From NCBI RefSeq assembly GCF_026000575.1, contig NZ_AP026910.1, positions 310,001-374,000 of the forward strand: a stretch of DNA of 64,000 nucleotides, written 5' to 3'. The notes beneath the pieces are model-generated. The model worked only from the letters and a program-made list of their open reading frames with translations. It was not told where the DNA came from and did not search any database. The DNA is from Rhodoluna sp. KAS3 (GTDB lineage: Bacteria; Actinomycetota; Actinomycetes; Actinomycetales; Microbacteriaceae). Below, piece after piece: positions 17,983-27,176 of the stretch. Positions within the stretch are counted from its first letter, which is position 1, and every line of letters starts with the position of its first letter. Position numbers and translations under genes: made by a program.

Positions 17983-18474
17983 GTGAACAATAAGCGAACC
18001 CCCCGATCCCAGGCCCCGGTAATTCCTCAGGGCGAGGTCATCGGTGAATTCAAGACTTACGCAGAGGCTTCTGACCTTGTAAACCTGCTTATTGAAAAGC
18101 AGTTTCCAGGTGGCCAAATTGCCATTGTCGGCAAAGACCTTCGAACCGTTGAGCGTGTTCGTGGCAAGTTGAGCAATGCCCGCGTAGCGCTGGGCGGTGC
18201 AACCACCGGATCATGGCTGGGTCTAATCTGGGGACTGATTTTTGGGACCAACCCGGAGGCAGTAACCACACAGGATGCCTTTGCACCGGTTATTTCGGCA
18301 GTGTTTATCGGTGCCGGTGTGGGTATGTTGATCAACATCCTGCGCTTTGCGTTTTCTAAAAACAAGCGTTCATTCATCAGCCAATCAACCGTGGTTGCCT
18401 CAAAATATCAGGTTCAGGTTCCACGCAACCTTGCTGATCAGGCGGCCACCATCATGGCTTCCAAAACCCTGTAG
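17983..18474 (+). CDS. General-stress-protein 17M-like (YflT domain) membrane-associated protein
   Basis: 163 residues from GTG 17983 (a TTG at 17959 is possible but less likely). The N-terminal half has the YflT/GSP-17M pattern: GEFKTYAEASDLVNLL, then QIAIVGKDLRTVERV. The middle is a glycine-rich hydrophobic hairpin (GATTGSWLGLIWGLIFG and a second hydrophobic stretch), as in the actinobacterial members often labelled as magnesium transporter by mistake. Role unknown; the domain is linked to general stress in Bacillus. It is divergent from the MgtE-like gene. Confidence 0.75.
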   Translation: MNNKRTPRSQAPVIPQGEVIGEFKTYAEASDLVNLLIEKQFPGGQIAIVGKDLRTVERVRGKLSNARVALGGATTGSWLGLIWGLIFGTNPEAVTTQDAFAPVISAVFIGAGVGMLINILRFAFSKNKRSFISQSTVVASKYQVQVPRNLADQAATIMASKTL

Positions 18475-18475
18475 C

Positions 18476-18490
18476 AAACCGCAGGTTTTT
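18476..18490 (+). terminator. Weak terminator-like hairpin
   Basis: AAACC-GCA-GGTTT followed by two further T residues right after the preceding stop codon. The stem is only 5 bp, so this is a weak candidate between two convergent genes. Confidence 0.28.
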
Positions 18491-18497
18491 CTACGCG

Positions 18498-19868
18498 TTA
18501 GCGGGCCAGCTTTTGCAGCCAAGCTTCAACCTCTTCGGCTTGTCTAGGTAAGGTTGCGGTTAGATTTTCGGCACCGTTTTCCGTGATCAGCACGTCGTCT
18601 TCAATACGCACCCCGATACCGCGGAACTCTTCCGGTACCAGCAGGTCATCCTGGTGAAAATACAGCCCCGGTTCAATGGTAAAAATCATGCCGGGTTGGA
18701 TTTCAGCCTCAAGATACATTTCGCGCCTAGCCTGTGCGCAGTCATGCACGTCGAGACCCAGGTGGTGACTGGTGCCATGAACCATCCAGCGGCGGTGAAA
18801 CTGGTTTTCCGGTAGCAGCGATTCCTCGGCTGACACCGGCAAGAAACCCCACTCAGCTGTTTTCGCAGCAATAACCTCCATGGCTGCTGCGTGAACATCT
18901 TTGAATTTGTTTCCTGGCTTGGCCACCGCAAATGCGGCATCGGCGGCCTCTCGAACCGCTTCATAGACCTTGCGTTGAACTTCGGAGTATTTACCTGAGA
19001 CCGGCAGCGTGCGGGTCACATCGGCTGTGTACAGGCTGTCCACCTCAACGCCGGCATCAATCAGGATTAGGTCGCCGCTGTTTACCGGGCCATCGTTGTT
19101 CACCCAGTGGAGCACGCAGGCGTGGGGACCGGCAGCCGCTATGGTTTCGTAGCCGAGGTAGTTGCCCTCAATTCGAGCCTGAGCGTAGAACGCGGTTTCA
19201 ACGATGCGCTCGCCGCGTGGGTGGGCTGCGGCTGCGCCGAGGTTCTTGGCCACCTCTTCAAATCCTTTGATCGAGGCTGCTACTGCCTTGCGCATCTCTG
19301 CGATTTCAAATTCGTCTTTGATTAGTCGGAGCTCAGAAACAAACTGGGCAAGTTCCTGGCTCTTTGAGTGCGCAACAAGATCTAGTTTTGGAACCGACTT
19401 TTTGAATTTTGAAAGCTGGTTCAGCGAGGCAGTTTGAAGGCCCAGCTGGGCTGATACCTGAAGCAGTGATGGTCGTTGACCAACCCAGTATTCACCGATG
19501 GCAGGGTTTGCGAAAAACTCATCGGTGTTTCGACCAGCGGTTTCACGAAAGTAAAGGGTGCTGATTGCCTCGGCGCCCCGGGCATCAATAACCAACACCG
19601 ATTCAGGAACCGCTGCCGAACCCCAACCGGTCAGGTGGCTAAAGGCTGAGTGCGGGCGGTATAGGTAATCGGTGTCATTCGAGCGCACCTGGGCGGCACC
19701 AGATTCGAAGACCAAGACTTTGCCGGCAAACGCGGCGGCAACAGCTTCACGGCGGCGTGCGGCGTATGGCACCACTTCAGCCGGTTCGGGCATAGATGTT
19801 TCGGAGTCAGCCCAGTTTGAACCGATGTACTCTAAGAATTTTTTGCTGTGCGGGGTGCGGCTCCTCAT
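18498..19868 (-). CDS. pepP: Xaa-Pro aminopeptidase (aminopeptidase P, M24B)
   Basis: 456 residues with the N-terminal aminopeptidase P domain (DTDYLYRPHSAFSHLTG) and the C-terminal pita-bread fold. All five metal ligands can be placed in order: Asp in LIDAGVE, Asp in TADVTR, His in HGTSHHLGLDVHD, Glu in TIEPGLYF and Glu in RIEDDVL. It removes N-terminal residues preceding proline in the cytoplasm. The ATG at 19868 has no Shine-Dalgarno; CAGAAT lies 6 nt before it. It diverges from the PHP gene over a 17-nt gap. Confidence 0.95.
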   Translation of the reverse strand: MRSRTPHSKKFLEYIGSNWADSETSMPEPAEVVPYAARRREAVAAAFAGKVLVFESGAAQVRSNDTDYLYRPHSAFSHLTGWGSAAVPESVLVIDARGAEAISTLYFRETAGRNTDEFFANPAIGEYWVGQRPSLLQVSAQLGLQTASLNQLSKFKKSVPKLDLVAHSKSQELAQFVSELRLIKDEFEIAEMRKAVAASIKGFEEVAKNLGAAAAHPRGERIVETAFYAQARIEGNYLGYETIAAAGPHACVLHWVNNDGPVNSGDLILIDAGVEVDSLYTADVTRTLPVSGKYSEVQRKVYEAVREAADAAFAVAKPGNKFKDVHAAAMEVIAAKTAEWGFLPVSAEESLLPENQFHRRWMVHGTSHHLGLDVHDCAQARREMYLEAEIQPGMIFTIEPGLYFHQDDLLVPEEFRGIGVRIEDDVLITENGAENLTATLPRQAEEVEAWLQKLAR

Positions 19869-19873
19869 GCCTT

Positions 19874-19880
19874 TATTCTG
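19874..19880. promoter_or_regulatory. Almost coincident divergent -10 elements (pepP / PHP gene)
   Basis: Plus-strand TATTCT (19874-19879) is 6 nt from ATG 19886; minus-strand CAGAAT (19880-19875) is 6 nt from ATG 19868. The two hexamers share five base pairs, so one 7-bp AT-rich block would serve both genes. Confidence 0.5.
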
Positions 19881-19885
19881 GCACT

Positions 19886-20770
19886 ATGGCAATCATTGAT
19901 CTGCACAGTCACTCAACTCGGTCAGACGGCAAGGAATCTCCTACCGAGGTTTTTGAGCACGCTGCTGCAGCTGGGGTAGACGTACTCGCGCTCACCGATC
20001 ATGACACCACCAATGGTTGGGCTGAGGCTAGTGAGGCAGCCAGCCGCCTGGGAATGGGATTTGTGCCGGGAATCGAGGTCACCACGCGCGCCTCGGTTAA
20101 GGTTGCTGGTCGCAATCGATTCATCAGTGTTCACATGCTGGCCTACTTGCCCGACCCTGATAACAAGGCGCTGAGGCAAGAACTGCTGACCACCGTAAAT
20201 TCGCGTGAAAACCGGGCTATGTTGATGGTCGACAAACTTGCCGAGGATTACGACATCACGTGGGAACTCGTTCTGGAAATGATTGAGGATGGGGCAACTA
20301 TTGGTCGCCCGGCAATTGCCGATGCGCTGGTGCACCTTGGTGCCGCAGATGATCGCAGTGCTGCTTTTCGTGGACCACTGGATAGTCGCGGCAAGTACTA
20401 CGTTCCAACCGACACAGTCGACAGCTTTGACGCTATCCGGCTAATTCTTGAAGCTGGGGGAGTGCCAGTAATTGCGCACCCGCTAACCGACATTTCGCCG
20501 AATGCATCGCGCGGCGACTTGCCGCAGGACCACTTTGAAAAACTCATCGATGCCGGACTCGCGGGGTTTGAGGTTTACCACCGCGAAGTGCCGCAAAACG
20601 CAAGAGAGTGGCTGCTGTCACTTGCAGTCGAACATGACCTGATTGTCACCGGTTCAAGTGACTACCACGGCGTCCACGGCAAGCCCAATCGGTTGGGTGA
20701 GAACACTACATCGCCAGAAATGTTTCAAAGAATTTTGGCAGCCGGCACAGGAAGCAAGGCTGCGCTGTGA
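19886..20770 (+). CDS. PHP-domain phosphoesterase (RNase AM / YciV-like)
   Basis: 294 residues from ATG 19886; the longer frame from 19796 lies inside pepP. The PHP metal-binding motifs are in place: DLHSHSTRSDG at residue 4 onward, ALTDHDTTNGW, PGIEVTT, a central IAHP and a late GSSDYHG. This pattern fits the YciV/TrpH group, which removes 5' nucleotides from RNA or hydrolyses 3',5'-bisphosphate nucleotides. A leaderless start is inferred from TATTCT 6 nt upstream. The next small gene begins within its stop codon (GTGA). Confidence 0.9.
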   Translation: MAIIDLHSHSTRSDGKESPTEVFEHAAAAGVDVLALTDHDTTNGWAEASEAASRLGMGFVPGIEVTTRASVKVAGRNRFISVHMLAYLPDPDNKALRQELLTTVNSRENRAMLMVDKLAEDYDITWELVLEMIEDGATIGRPAIADALVHLGAADDRSAAFRGPLDSRGKYYVPTDTVDSFDAIRLILEAGGVPVIAHPLTDISPNASRGDLPQDHFEKLIDAGLAGFEVYHREVPQNAREWLLSLAVEHDLIVTGSSDYHGVHGKPNRLGENTTSPEMFQRILAAGTGSKAAL

Positions 20771-20961
20771 GGCTGAAGCTGGCGTCTTTTGTTTTTTCGA
20801 TACTGGCGATGGCCACTGGCGTAGTTGGCAGCCTGCCGAGTTTGGACCTTGGTTTCAAATTAATACTTCTTGCTGTGTCCGTCTTGGGGCTATTAGTTTC
20901 AATGGTTTTGTGGGTTTTGGTTTTTTTAAAATTTCTTGCAAGGAGAAAACATGTCCACTGA
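20767..20961 (+). CDS. Small two-helix membrane protein, unknown
   Basis: 64 residues, beginning at a GTG that overlaps the PHP gene stop by four bases. Nearly the whole protein is hydrophobic, with two likely transmembrane helices (about 5-23 and 29-55) and a basic end (RRKHVH). I recognise no family. The stop-start overlap and continuous strand support it as a real coupled gene, but the codon content gives little more. Its last 11 nt overlap the next gene. Confidence 0.55.
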   Translation: MRLKLASFVFSILAMATGVVGSLPSLDLGFKLILLAVSVLGLLVSMVLWVLVFLKFLARRKHVH

Positions 20962-21166
20962 AAAAGTAATGGGACCAAAGTCATACTTTCCATCAATTGA
21001 GAAAAAGTACGGCAAGCCAATTGAGCATTGGATGAACCTTCTCGAGGCCACCAAAAGCATGAAGCATATGGAAGCCGTGAATTGGTTAAAAGCTGAGCAC
21101 GAAATTGGTCACGGGCACGCCAACGCACTGGTTGCCGTTTACCGCCAAGAAAACGGGCTTAGTTAG
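20951..21166 (+). CDS. DUF4287 domain-containing protein
   Basis: 71 residues from ATG 20951, set by AAGGAG 5 nt before it. The sequence GPKSYFPSIEKKYGKPIEHW matches DUF4287, a small domain seen alone or fused to a DUF5655 transport-like domain. Function is unknown. Its 3' end overlaps the convergent helicase gene by 8 nt. Confidence 0.85.
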   Translation: MSTEKVMGPKSYFPSIEKKYGKPIEHWMNLLEATKSMKHMEAVNWLKAEHEIGHGHANALVAVYRQENGLS

Positions 21167-22613
21167 AGGCAGGCGAATCGCCACGGCGCGTACGAGTGCG
21201 CTGACGAGGTGGACGCTTGTGCTCGCCCTCGCCGTGCTTCTCAGCACGAGGAGCATCTGACTTTGGTGCGTCACCAGTGGCCTTGTGCGGGCGATCGCCA
21301 TTTCTGCGGCGATCCTTATCTCCACGGCCAGCGCCATCTTTGTGGTTTCTGCCGGCATGTCCGCCAGCGCGACCACCGTTAGCGCGAGGCTTCTCGTCGT
21401 CGCCAGGCTTCCAGCCCTCAGGGCGCTTGGTCTTGGCAATTCTGCCCTTGGTGCCAGGTGCAATCTCAAGATCGGCAAATAGGTGAGCTGAGCTCGAGTA
21501 GGTTTCGGTTGGCTCAGGCTGACCAAACTCTAGGGCGGTGTTGATGTGACCCCATCGAGTCAAGTCTTCCCAGTCCACAAAAGTTACGGCAATACCAGTG
21601 CGGCCGGCGCGACCAGTGCGACCAACGCGGTGCAGGTAGGCCTTCTCGTCCTCTGGAATTGTGTAGTTGATTACGTGGGTGACGTCGTCAACATCGATAC
21701 CTCGCGCTGCAACTTCGGTCGCAACCAAAATGTCGCGCTTTCCTGAACGGAATGCTGCCATCGACTTCTCGCGGGCCTCTTGGGTCATGTCGCCGTGCAG
21801 GGCGGTGGCGTTGAAGCCGCGGTCCACTAGCTCCTCAGACACCTTCGATGCCTGGCGCTTGGTCTTGGTGAAAATTACGGTTTTTCCGCGACCCTCGGCC
21901 TGCAGAATGCGGCCCACCACTTCATCCTTGTCCAGTGCGTGAGCACGGTAGATGAACTGCTTGATGTCAGCCTTGGTCTGGCCTTCATCTGGGTCATTGG
22001 TGCGAATGTGGACTGGACGGTTCTGATACTTGCGGGCCATGGTCACGATGGTTCCAGGCATTGTGGCCGAGAACAGCATGGTCTGGCGACCATCTGGTGT
22101 GTAGGCGAAAAGCTTTTCAACGTCTGGCAAGAACCCGAGGTCCAACATTTCGTCGGCCTCATCTAGAACCATGAAGCGGATGTTGCCCAGGTCGAGAAGT
22201 TTCTGCTTTGAAAGGTCAATCAGTCGCCCCGGAGTGCCGACAATTACCTGAGCGCCGGCGTTGATCTCTGCGACCTGCTCTTCGTAAGCTTTACCACCGT
22301 AAATTGCCGCCACCATGGTTGAGCGATTTGCTGAAGCAAGTTTTAGGTCATCGGCAACCTGGATAGCGAGCTCGCGGGTTGGAACTACAACCAAAGCTTT
22401 CGCGCCCTTTTCAGGGTCCTTGCCCAAGCTCTGAAGCAGTGGAAGGCCGAAGCCCAAAGTCTTTCCGGTACCCGTCTTGGCCTGGCCAATAACGTCCTGT
22501 CCGGTCAGTGCAACCGGGATAGCCTCTTCCTGGATTGGGAATGGGCTGGTGATGCCTCGAGATGCGAGGGCTTCAACGATGTCTTCATCGATGCCTAATT
22601 CGGCGAAATTCAA
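21159..22613 (-). CDS. DEAD-box ATP-dependent RNA helicase
   Basis: 484 residues. All helicase motifs appear: Q motif with FPIQEEAIP, Walker A AKTGTGKT, PTRELAIQ, DEAD, SATMPG, ARGIDV and HRVGRTGRAG. After about residue 370 the protein becomes a basic tail rich in Gly, Arg, Asp and Lys that probably binds RNA. It likely unwinds structured RNA in ribosome assembly or mRNA decay, like CsdA/RhlE/CshA. The start is TTG 22613 with AGGAG 6 nt upstream, a clear Shine-Dalgarno. Confidence 0.95.
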   Translation of the reverse strand: MNFAELGIDEDIVEALASRGITSPFPIQEEAIPVALTGQDVIGQAKTGTGKTLGFGLPLLQSLGKDPEKGAKALVVVPTRELAIQVADDLKLASANRSTMVAAIYGGKAYEEQVAEINAGAQVIVGTPGRLIDLSKQKLLDLGNIRFMVLDEADEMLDLGFLPDVEKLFAYTPDGRQTMLFSATMPGTIVTMARKYQNRPVHIRTNDPDEGQTKADIKQFIYRAHALDKDEVVGRILQAEGRGKTVIFTKTKRQASKVSEELVDRGFNATALHGDMTQEAREKSMAAFRSGKRDILVATEVAARGIDVDDVTHVINYTIPEDEKAYLHRVGRTGRAGRTGIAVTFVDWEDLTRWGHINTALEFGQPEPTETYSSSAHLFADLEIAPGTKGRIAKTKRPEGWKPGDDEKPRANGGRAGGHAGRNHKDGAGRGDKDRRRNGDRPHKATGDAPKSDAPRAEKHGEGEHKRPPRQRTRTRRGDSPASN

Positions 22614-22667
22614 TAGTGCTCCTATAGTCGTGTTCAGTCTACTCGCGGTGCTACACCATGTCTCGGG

Positions 22668-23462
22668 ATGATGAGTATCCTTGTCAATGTGTTTGATTGG
22701 TTTAAACGAATTCGCACGGGTGCCCGCAAGTTTGCGTTGCCGCCTCGTGAAGAGCGCGCCGCCCGTAATACCGGCGAGGTTAACCTAAAGCCGTACACCC
22801 CAGACGCCAAGTCATTTCTTGGTCAGTTGGCTTACCTTCAGTTGAGTCAATTTGAGATTTTGACCAGTGAACTCAAGTACTCGCCAAACACTCAGTACAA
22901 GGCAGAGCTTGGTGAGGCTGCCGCAAAAAGTTTTGAAAAGTACCGCTCAATTGCCAAGAAGATTGCTGCCCAGGGTATCGATCCGACCGATGCGATGGAC
23001 CCATTCGTTGAGCGAATCGAAATGTTCCACTCTCGAACCAACGGACTCGACTGGTACGAAAGCGTCATCAAGGTCTACCTGGTTTCGGGTCTGCTCGATG
23101 ATTTCTATCGCCGATTGGCGGTAGGTCTTGACCCACTGTTGCGCGCGGATGTTGAGAAGGCTTTGAGTGACAAAAAGTTCGAGCAGTTTGCCAAGCGCGT
23201 GCTGCTGGAATCGATGCAAAAAGACCCAACCCTAGGTTCGAGGCTTGCCCTTTGGGGTCGTCGACTTATGGGTGACGTGCTTCTCGAGCTTCGTGCTGCC
23301 TTTGACAACCGCAAGCTGGCGGGTGTGTCCAAGTCCAAGAAGCTAACCCTCGAAGAAGAGCGTGCCGTGAATTTGGCCTCGTACTCGAAGCTTGAGCCAC
23401 TGATTACTGAGTTGATCGGTGCCCACACCGTGCGCATGGATGCGCTTGGGCTAACCGCCTAG
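22668..23462 (+). CDS. Ferritin-like fold protein (MiaE_2 / tRNA hydroxylase-like)
   Basis: 264 residues. The central, strongly helical part has acidic and His residues spaced like a diiron ferritin-like bundle (FVERIEMFHSRT, DWYESVIKVYLVSGLLDD). This resembles the actinobacterial ferritin-like family that Pfam links to tRNA-(ms2io6A) hydroxylase. The real substrate is unknown. The start is uncertain: two adjacent ATG codons (22668, 22671) with no clear ribosome binding site. It is transcribed away from the DEAD-box gene across about 55 nt. Confidence 0.72.
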   Translation: MMSILVNVFDWFKRIRTGARKFALPPREERAARNTGEVNLKPYTPDAKSFLGQLAYLQLSQFEILTSELKYSPNTQYKAELGEAAAKSFEKYRSIAKKIAAQGIDPTDAMDPFVERIEMFHSRTNGLDWYESVIKVYLVSGLLDDFYRRLAVGLDPLLRADVEKALSDKKFEQFAKRVLLESMQKDPTLGSRLALWGRRLMGDVLLELRAAFDNRKLAGVSKSKKLTLEEERAVNLASYSKLEPLITELIGAHTVRMDALGLTA

Positions 23463-23464
23463 TC

Positions 23465-23479
23465 CCTGAACAATTCAGG
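23465..23479. terminator. Short hairpin between convergent genes
   Basis: CCTGAA-CAA-TTCAGG, a 6-bp perfect stem just after the ferritin-like gene. There is no T tract, so it may only mark the transcript end weakly. Confidence 0.25.
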
Positions 23480-23503
23480 CCAAGCGGCAATTAGTTTGAG
23501 CTG

Positions 23504-23773
23504 TTAGCTCCGAGTCTTTGCAATCTGGCGGCCGCCAAAGTACATGGCTGCAGGCATACCCAACATCACGATGATCCAAATCCATGGTTCGTCGTAGTGC
23601 ATGCCTGACCAAGTCAAAATTGCCCACAGCAAACTGCCCGAGACAATCGCAAGACCGGTTGGAACCAGTGAACCAAAGTTCTCATTGGTGAGGTTTACAT
23701 ACGGGGCAACCAGGCCCAGAATTAGGCCGTAAACCACGATGAAGGCAACGCAGAGCAGGGTAATCGGATCCAT
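23504..23773 (-). CDS. Small membrane protein, unknown
   Basis: 89 residues with three hydrophobic stretches (roughly 4-25, 38-55 and 63-80) and a short basic C terminus. I do not recognise a named family. Its ATG shares one base with the DUF3107 stop (TAATG), so the two are translated together. The genes around it are a ferritin-like protein and DUF3107, neither of which gives a clear clue. Confidence 0.65.
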   Translation of the reverse strand: MDPITLLCVAFIVVYGLILGLVAPYVNLTNENFGSLVPTGLAIVSGSLLWAILTWSGMHYDEPWIWIIVMLGMPAAMYFGGRQIAKTRS

Positions 23774-23997
23774 TAGGCGATGAACCCAACTCGACGAGTT
23801 TCTTCAGCACCAATCTCAACGTAGGCAAGAGATTCGGCTGGAACGACAAACTGACGGCCCTTGTTGTCAGAAAGCTTCAAAACCTTGGCGCCAGACTCTA
23901 GACAGGCTGAAACAACTGCCTCTACCTCACTGGCGGTTTGTGCCGATTCAAAGCTGAGCTCGCGCGGGCTATTTTTGATGCCGATTCTGATGTCCAT
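23773..23997 (-). CDS. DUF3107 family protein
   Basis: 74 residues beginning MDIRIGIKNSPRELSFES, the DUF3107 signature in Actinobacteria. It is small, soluble and of unknown function; members often lie next to the AdnAB/UvrD cluster, as here. GAAAGG lies 6 nt before the ATG. It heads a two-gene unit with the small membrane protein and diverges from adnA. Confidence 0.85.
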   Translation of the reverse strand: MDIRIGIKNSPRELSFESAQTASEVEAVVSACLESGAKVLKLSDNKGRQFVVPAESLAYVEIGAEETRRVGFIA

Positions 23998-24091
23998 TTA
24001 AGGCCTTTCATCTACTTCCATTAGATTACGACACCGATAAGACATGTGAGGTCGTGGACTCACTTTTTACTTGAATGTCAGGCCTGCAGGG

Positions 24092-24097
24092 TAGTTT
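24092..24097 (+). promoter_or_regulatory. Putative -10 element for leaderless adnA
   Basis: TAGTTT is 7 nt before GTG 24105. TTGAAT at 24071-24076 may be a -35, though the 15-nt spacing is short. Confidence 0.35.
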
Positions 24098-24104
24098 TGA
24101 CCTC

Positions 24105-27100
24105 GTGAAAATTTCTACCGTTTATGGCTCGCCCGGATCAGGCAAAACCACAGCGGTCGAGGCAGCATTTATGCGCGGCATCGCATCCGGTTTGTCTGCC
24201 GACCAGGTTCTGGTGCTGGCCGCCACCCGTGAGTCTGCCAACACACTCCGAGACTCACTAGCACTGAAACTTCAAGGCGCCGTATCTGGCTCGCTCGCAA
24301 GAACCGTGAGCTCTTTTGCCTTCGGTGTGATGCACCAGGCAGCCGTGGCTGCTGGGCATAAGTTGCCCGAGCTCATCAGTGGTAGTGAGCAGGACCGCCT
24401 GCTGGCGGAAATTATCGAGTCCCACCTGCTCGATCTTCAGTCAACCTCGGCTGGCAATTTTGGCGATTGGCCAAAGCACATCACGCCAACCGTGCTGGCT
24501 TTGAATGGCTTCAGAGCCGAGCTACGAGACCTAATCATTATTTGCCTTGAGTATGGGGTTAGCCCAGATTCTCTAGCCGCTATTGGACTTGAGCAAAAGC
24601 AACCGGTTTGGCCCGCTGCTGCCAATCTCTATCGGGAATACCTCGCCGCCGTTTCGGGGGTCGGGTTCGAGCATCGGTTCGACCCATCTCAATTGATTCG
24701 CTCGGCAGCCGACTGGCTTCAAACCAACCCGTGGCCAAAGGCCCTGCTTGACCTCAGGCTAATTCTGGTAGATGACGCCCAAGAACTAACCCCGGCAGCG
24801 GCTCATTTGATTCAGCTCCTAACCCGTTCTGGCGCTGATCTGGCTTTATTCGGTGACCCAGATGCATCCACTTTGGGGTTTAGGTCTGCCGATGCCAGGG
24901 CTATGAGCGCTCTAGCTGACGCAGTTGCCGCGGCCAACCAAACCACTGTTGACGTGACCTTTTTGCCGCCAGGCGAGCGCGCCCAGGGAATCGCCAACGT
25001 GCTCGGCAAAGTGAGCAATCAAATTGAGACTGCCCGGGCCGGCCGTCAGCGTAAGGGTCTGCTTCGACCAGAGCCCGATGCCTCGGCCGACGGCGTTGAG
25101 GGGCAGGTTTTTCTCGATGAGCAATCTGAAATCTCATGGCTGGCACGCCGACTCCGAGAGCTACATCTGTACGACAAGATCCAGTGGTCTCAGATGGCCG
25201 TGGTGGCCCGAAGTCAGGGCAACCTTCAGCAACTGGCCTCGGAGCTCTCGTATGAAAACATCCCGGTCCGTTTGGTTTCTCAAAGCCCACTGAGAGATGA
25301 GTTTGGTTCGCGAGCATTGCTGCGATTCTGTTGGGTTGTCCTGACTCGTTCACCGATCAGCATCGAACTAGCACTTGAACTGTTCACCTCGCCTTTGTGC
25401 GGTTTGGATTCGCTCGGCCTGCGTCGCCTGCGCCGGGCACTTCGTCGCGAGGAGTTAGCTGCCGAAGGGGCTCGAAATAGCGACGAGCTCCTCGTTGCTT
25501 TGTTTGATGCGCCTGGTGCACTCGCAGCGCTGAAGGGTCCCGAAATCCGCAGAGTCGCCAGTTTTCTGGAAACTTTTTTTGCGGCTCAGGAGATCACCGA
25601 AGACCAATCGGCCAGCATCGAAGACCTCCTCTGGCTGGCTTGGTCGAGGTCTGGCCTAGATAAGTCCTGGCGTGAACTTTCTAGAGGAGTAGGTGAGGTT
25701 TCGGCTCAAGCCAACCGAAATCTTGACTCTGTGGTTGAGTTGTTCGCGGCAGCGAATCGGTATGTCGAGCGTCACCCGGGTGCCAAATCATTGGTCTTTG
25801 TTGAACAACAGTTAGCACTGGGCCTTCCAGAAGACTCTTTGGCTCTAAATAACGAGCAGGCTGACCGCGTGAGCCTCATGACACCCGCTGCACTCATCGG
25901 CAGGACCTTTGATGTGGTTGCACTGCCTCAGTTGATCGAGGGTGTGTGGCCAAATCTAAAGCCGCGCTCTTCTCTCCTCGGTGCCACCGCACTCAGTTCT
26001 TTCTTATCGGGCAAGATCGATTCAATTGAACAGGCGCAGCGGTCAGAACTTCCGGACGAGCTGAGGATGCTTTACAAATCCGTGGGTGCTGCCTACCGTC
26101 GCCTAATCATTTCAGCCACCGATTCTGAGGACAGGCAGATTTCGCAATTCGTGAGCTTGATGCTCGGCACTATCCCGACACCGATTGCGCACCGCGGTCA
26201 CCAACTCTCTCTAAGGGGTTTGGTCGGTTCGCTGAGGCGGCAGTTGGCAACAGATCGGCCATTGGCAGATCAGCAAAGTGCGGCAGTTGGGCTTGCTCGG
26301 TTGTCCCAGGCTGGAATACCGGGGGCAAATCCGGATAGTTGGTACGGGCTAAAACCAATCTCCACCACTGAGCCACTGATTGACCTCGCCGACCCAGAGG
26401 CTCAAGTCTTTGTGCGACCATCGCAACTTGAGAACTACTTAAAGTGCCCACTGCACTGGTTTATCAATGCGCATGGCGGGTCCGATTCAACTTTTTCTGC
26501 GAATCTCGGAACGCTACTTCACGAGGCCTTCGAATTGGCTACGGAAGTAACCGATGAAGCCTTGTGGAAGGTAGTTGAGTCCAAGTGGCACAGCCTCAAA
26601 TTTGAATCTGATTGGCTTGAGCAGGCAGGTCAGCGGCGGGCCAAGGCCATGGTCGCCAACCTCGTTCAGTACGCTCAGCAAGTGCGTGCGCAGGGTGGCC
26701 AGGTCGCCGGAGCAGAAATCGATTTCGAGTTTGAGCTTGGTCGGGCAAAAATTCGTGGGCAAGTCGATCGCCTAGAGGTTTACCCTGACGGCAAGGTGTT
26801 CGTAGTAGACCTCAAAACCGGTGCCAAGCAGTTCACTGCCGCCGAGGCACAGAGTCACCCTCAGTTGGGGTTGTATCAACTCGCATATCAACATGGGGCC
26901 TTTGCTGGCCTGACTGGGTTGGCAGTGGGTTCCCATTTGGCGGGCGCCAAGTTGCTTCTGGTAAACGGAACCAAACCCACCGAGAGGGTTCAAGAAAGCC
27001 TGGCGGAAAACCAGGAGTTGCAGAGCAAATTTGAGTCACTTGTAGCTGAGGCAACCGAGGGCATGGCAATGGCAGATAAGTGGTTTGTTGCCGAAGTTGG

Positions 27101-27176
27101 CTCGCACTGCAGCAACGAAAACGAATTTGGAACCTGCCAAATTCACTTGACCAAGGCGGTGTCATTCGGTGGCTGA
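24105..27176 (+). CDS. adnA: AdnA-like helicase-nuclease subunit (UvrD/RecB family)
   Basis: About 1023 residues from GTG 24105; ATG 24075 would add ten residues unlike anything conserved. The UvrD-type motor has Walker [10 protein letters not shown] (Lys14) and a degenerate Walker B DDAQE. The C-terminal RecB-like nuclease has [23 protein letters not shown] (Asp902, Lys904) and LGLYQLAY, so its active site looks intact. Cysteines 781, 1002 and 1011 match three of four ligands of the nuclease-domain [4Fe-4S] cluster; the fourth position (1005) is Glu. AdnA pairs with AdnB to resect double-strand DNA ends. The adnB GTG overlaps its end by 8 nt. Confidence 0.88.
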   Translation: MKISTVYGSPGSGKTTAVEAAFMRGIASGLSADQVLVLAATRESANTLRDSLALKLQGAVSGSLARTVSSFAFGVMHQAAVAAGHKLPELISGSEQDRLLAEIIESHLLDLQSTSAGNFGDWPKHITPTVLALNGFRAELRDLIIICLEYGVSPDSLAAIGLEQKQPVWPAAANLYREYLAAVSGVGFEHRFDPSQLIRSAADWLQTNPWPKALLDLRLILVDDAQELTPAAAHLIQLLTRSGADLALFGDPDASTLGFRSADARAMSALADAVAAANQTTVDVTFLPPGERAQGIANVLGKVSNQIETARAGRQRKGLLRPEPDASADGVEGQVFLDEQSEISWLARRLRELHLYDKIQWSQMAVVARSQGNLQQLASELSYENIPVRLVSQSPLRDEFGSRALLRFCWVVLTRSPISIELALELFTSPLCGLDSLGLRRLRRALRREELAAEGARNSDELLVALFDAPGALAALKGPEIRRVASFLETFFAAQEITEDQSASIEDLLWLAWSRSGLDKSWRELSRGVGEVSAQANRNLDSVVELFAAANRYVERHPGAKSLVFVEQQLALGLPEDSLALNNEQADRVSLMTPAALIGRTFDVVALPQLIEGVWPNLKPRSSLLGATALSSFLSGKIDSIEQAQRSELPDELRMLYKSVGAAYRRLIISATDSEDRQISQFVSLMLGTIPTPIAHRGHQLSLRGLVGSLRRQLATDRPLADQQSAAVGLARLSQAGIPGANPDSWYGLKPISTTEPLIDLADPEAQVFVRPSQLENYLKCPLHWFINAHGGSDSTFSANLGTLLHEAFELATEVTDEALWKVVESKWHSLKFESDWLEQAGQRRAKAMVANLVQYAQQVRAQGGQVAGAEIDFEFELGRAKIRGQVDRLEVYPDGKVFVVDLKTGAKQFTAAEAQSHPQLGLYQLAYQHGAFAGLTGLAVGSHLAGAKLLLVNGTKPTERVQESLAENQELQSKFESLVAEATEGMAMADKWFVAEVGSHCSNENEFGTCQIHLTKAVSFGG

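Noticed and set aside
22621-22667. Leaderless -10 element for the ferritin-like gene
   Set aside because: TACACC is present but 10 nt or more from either ATG and lacks the final T, so it does not fit the rule seen at other genes.
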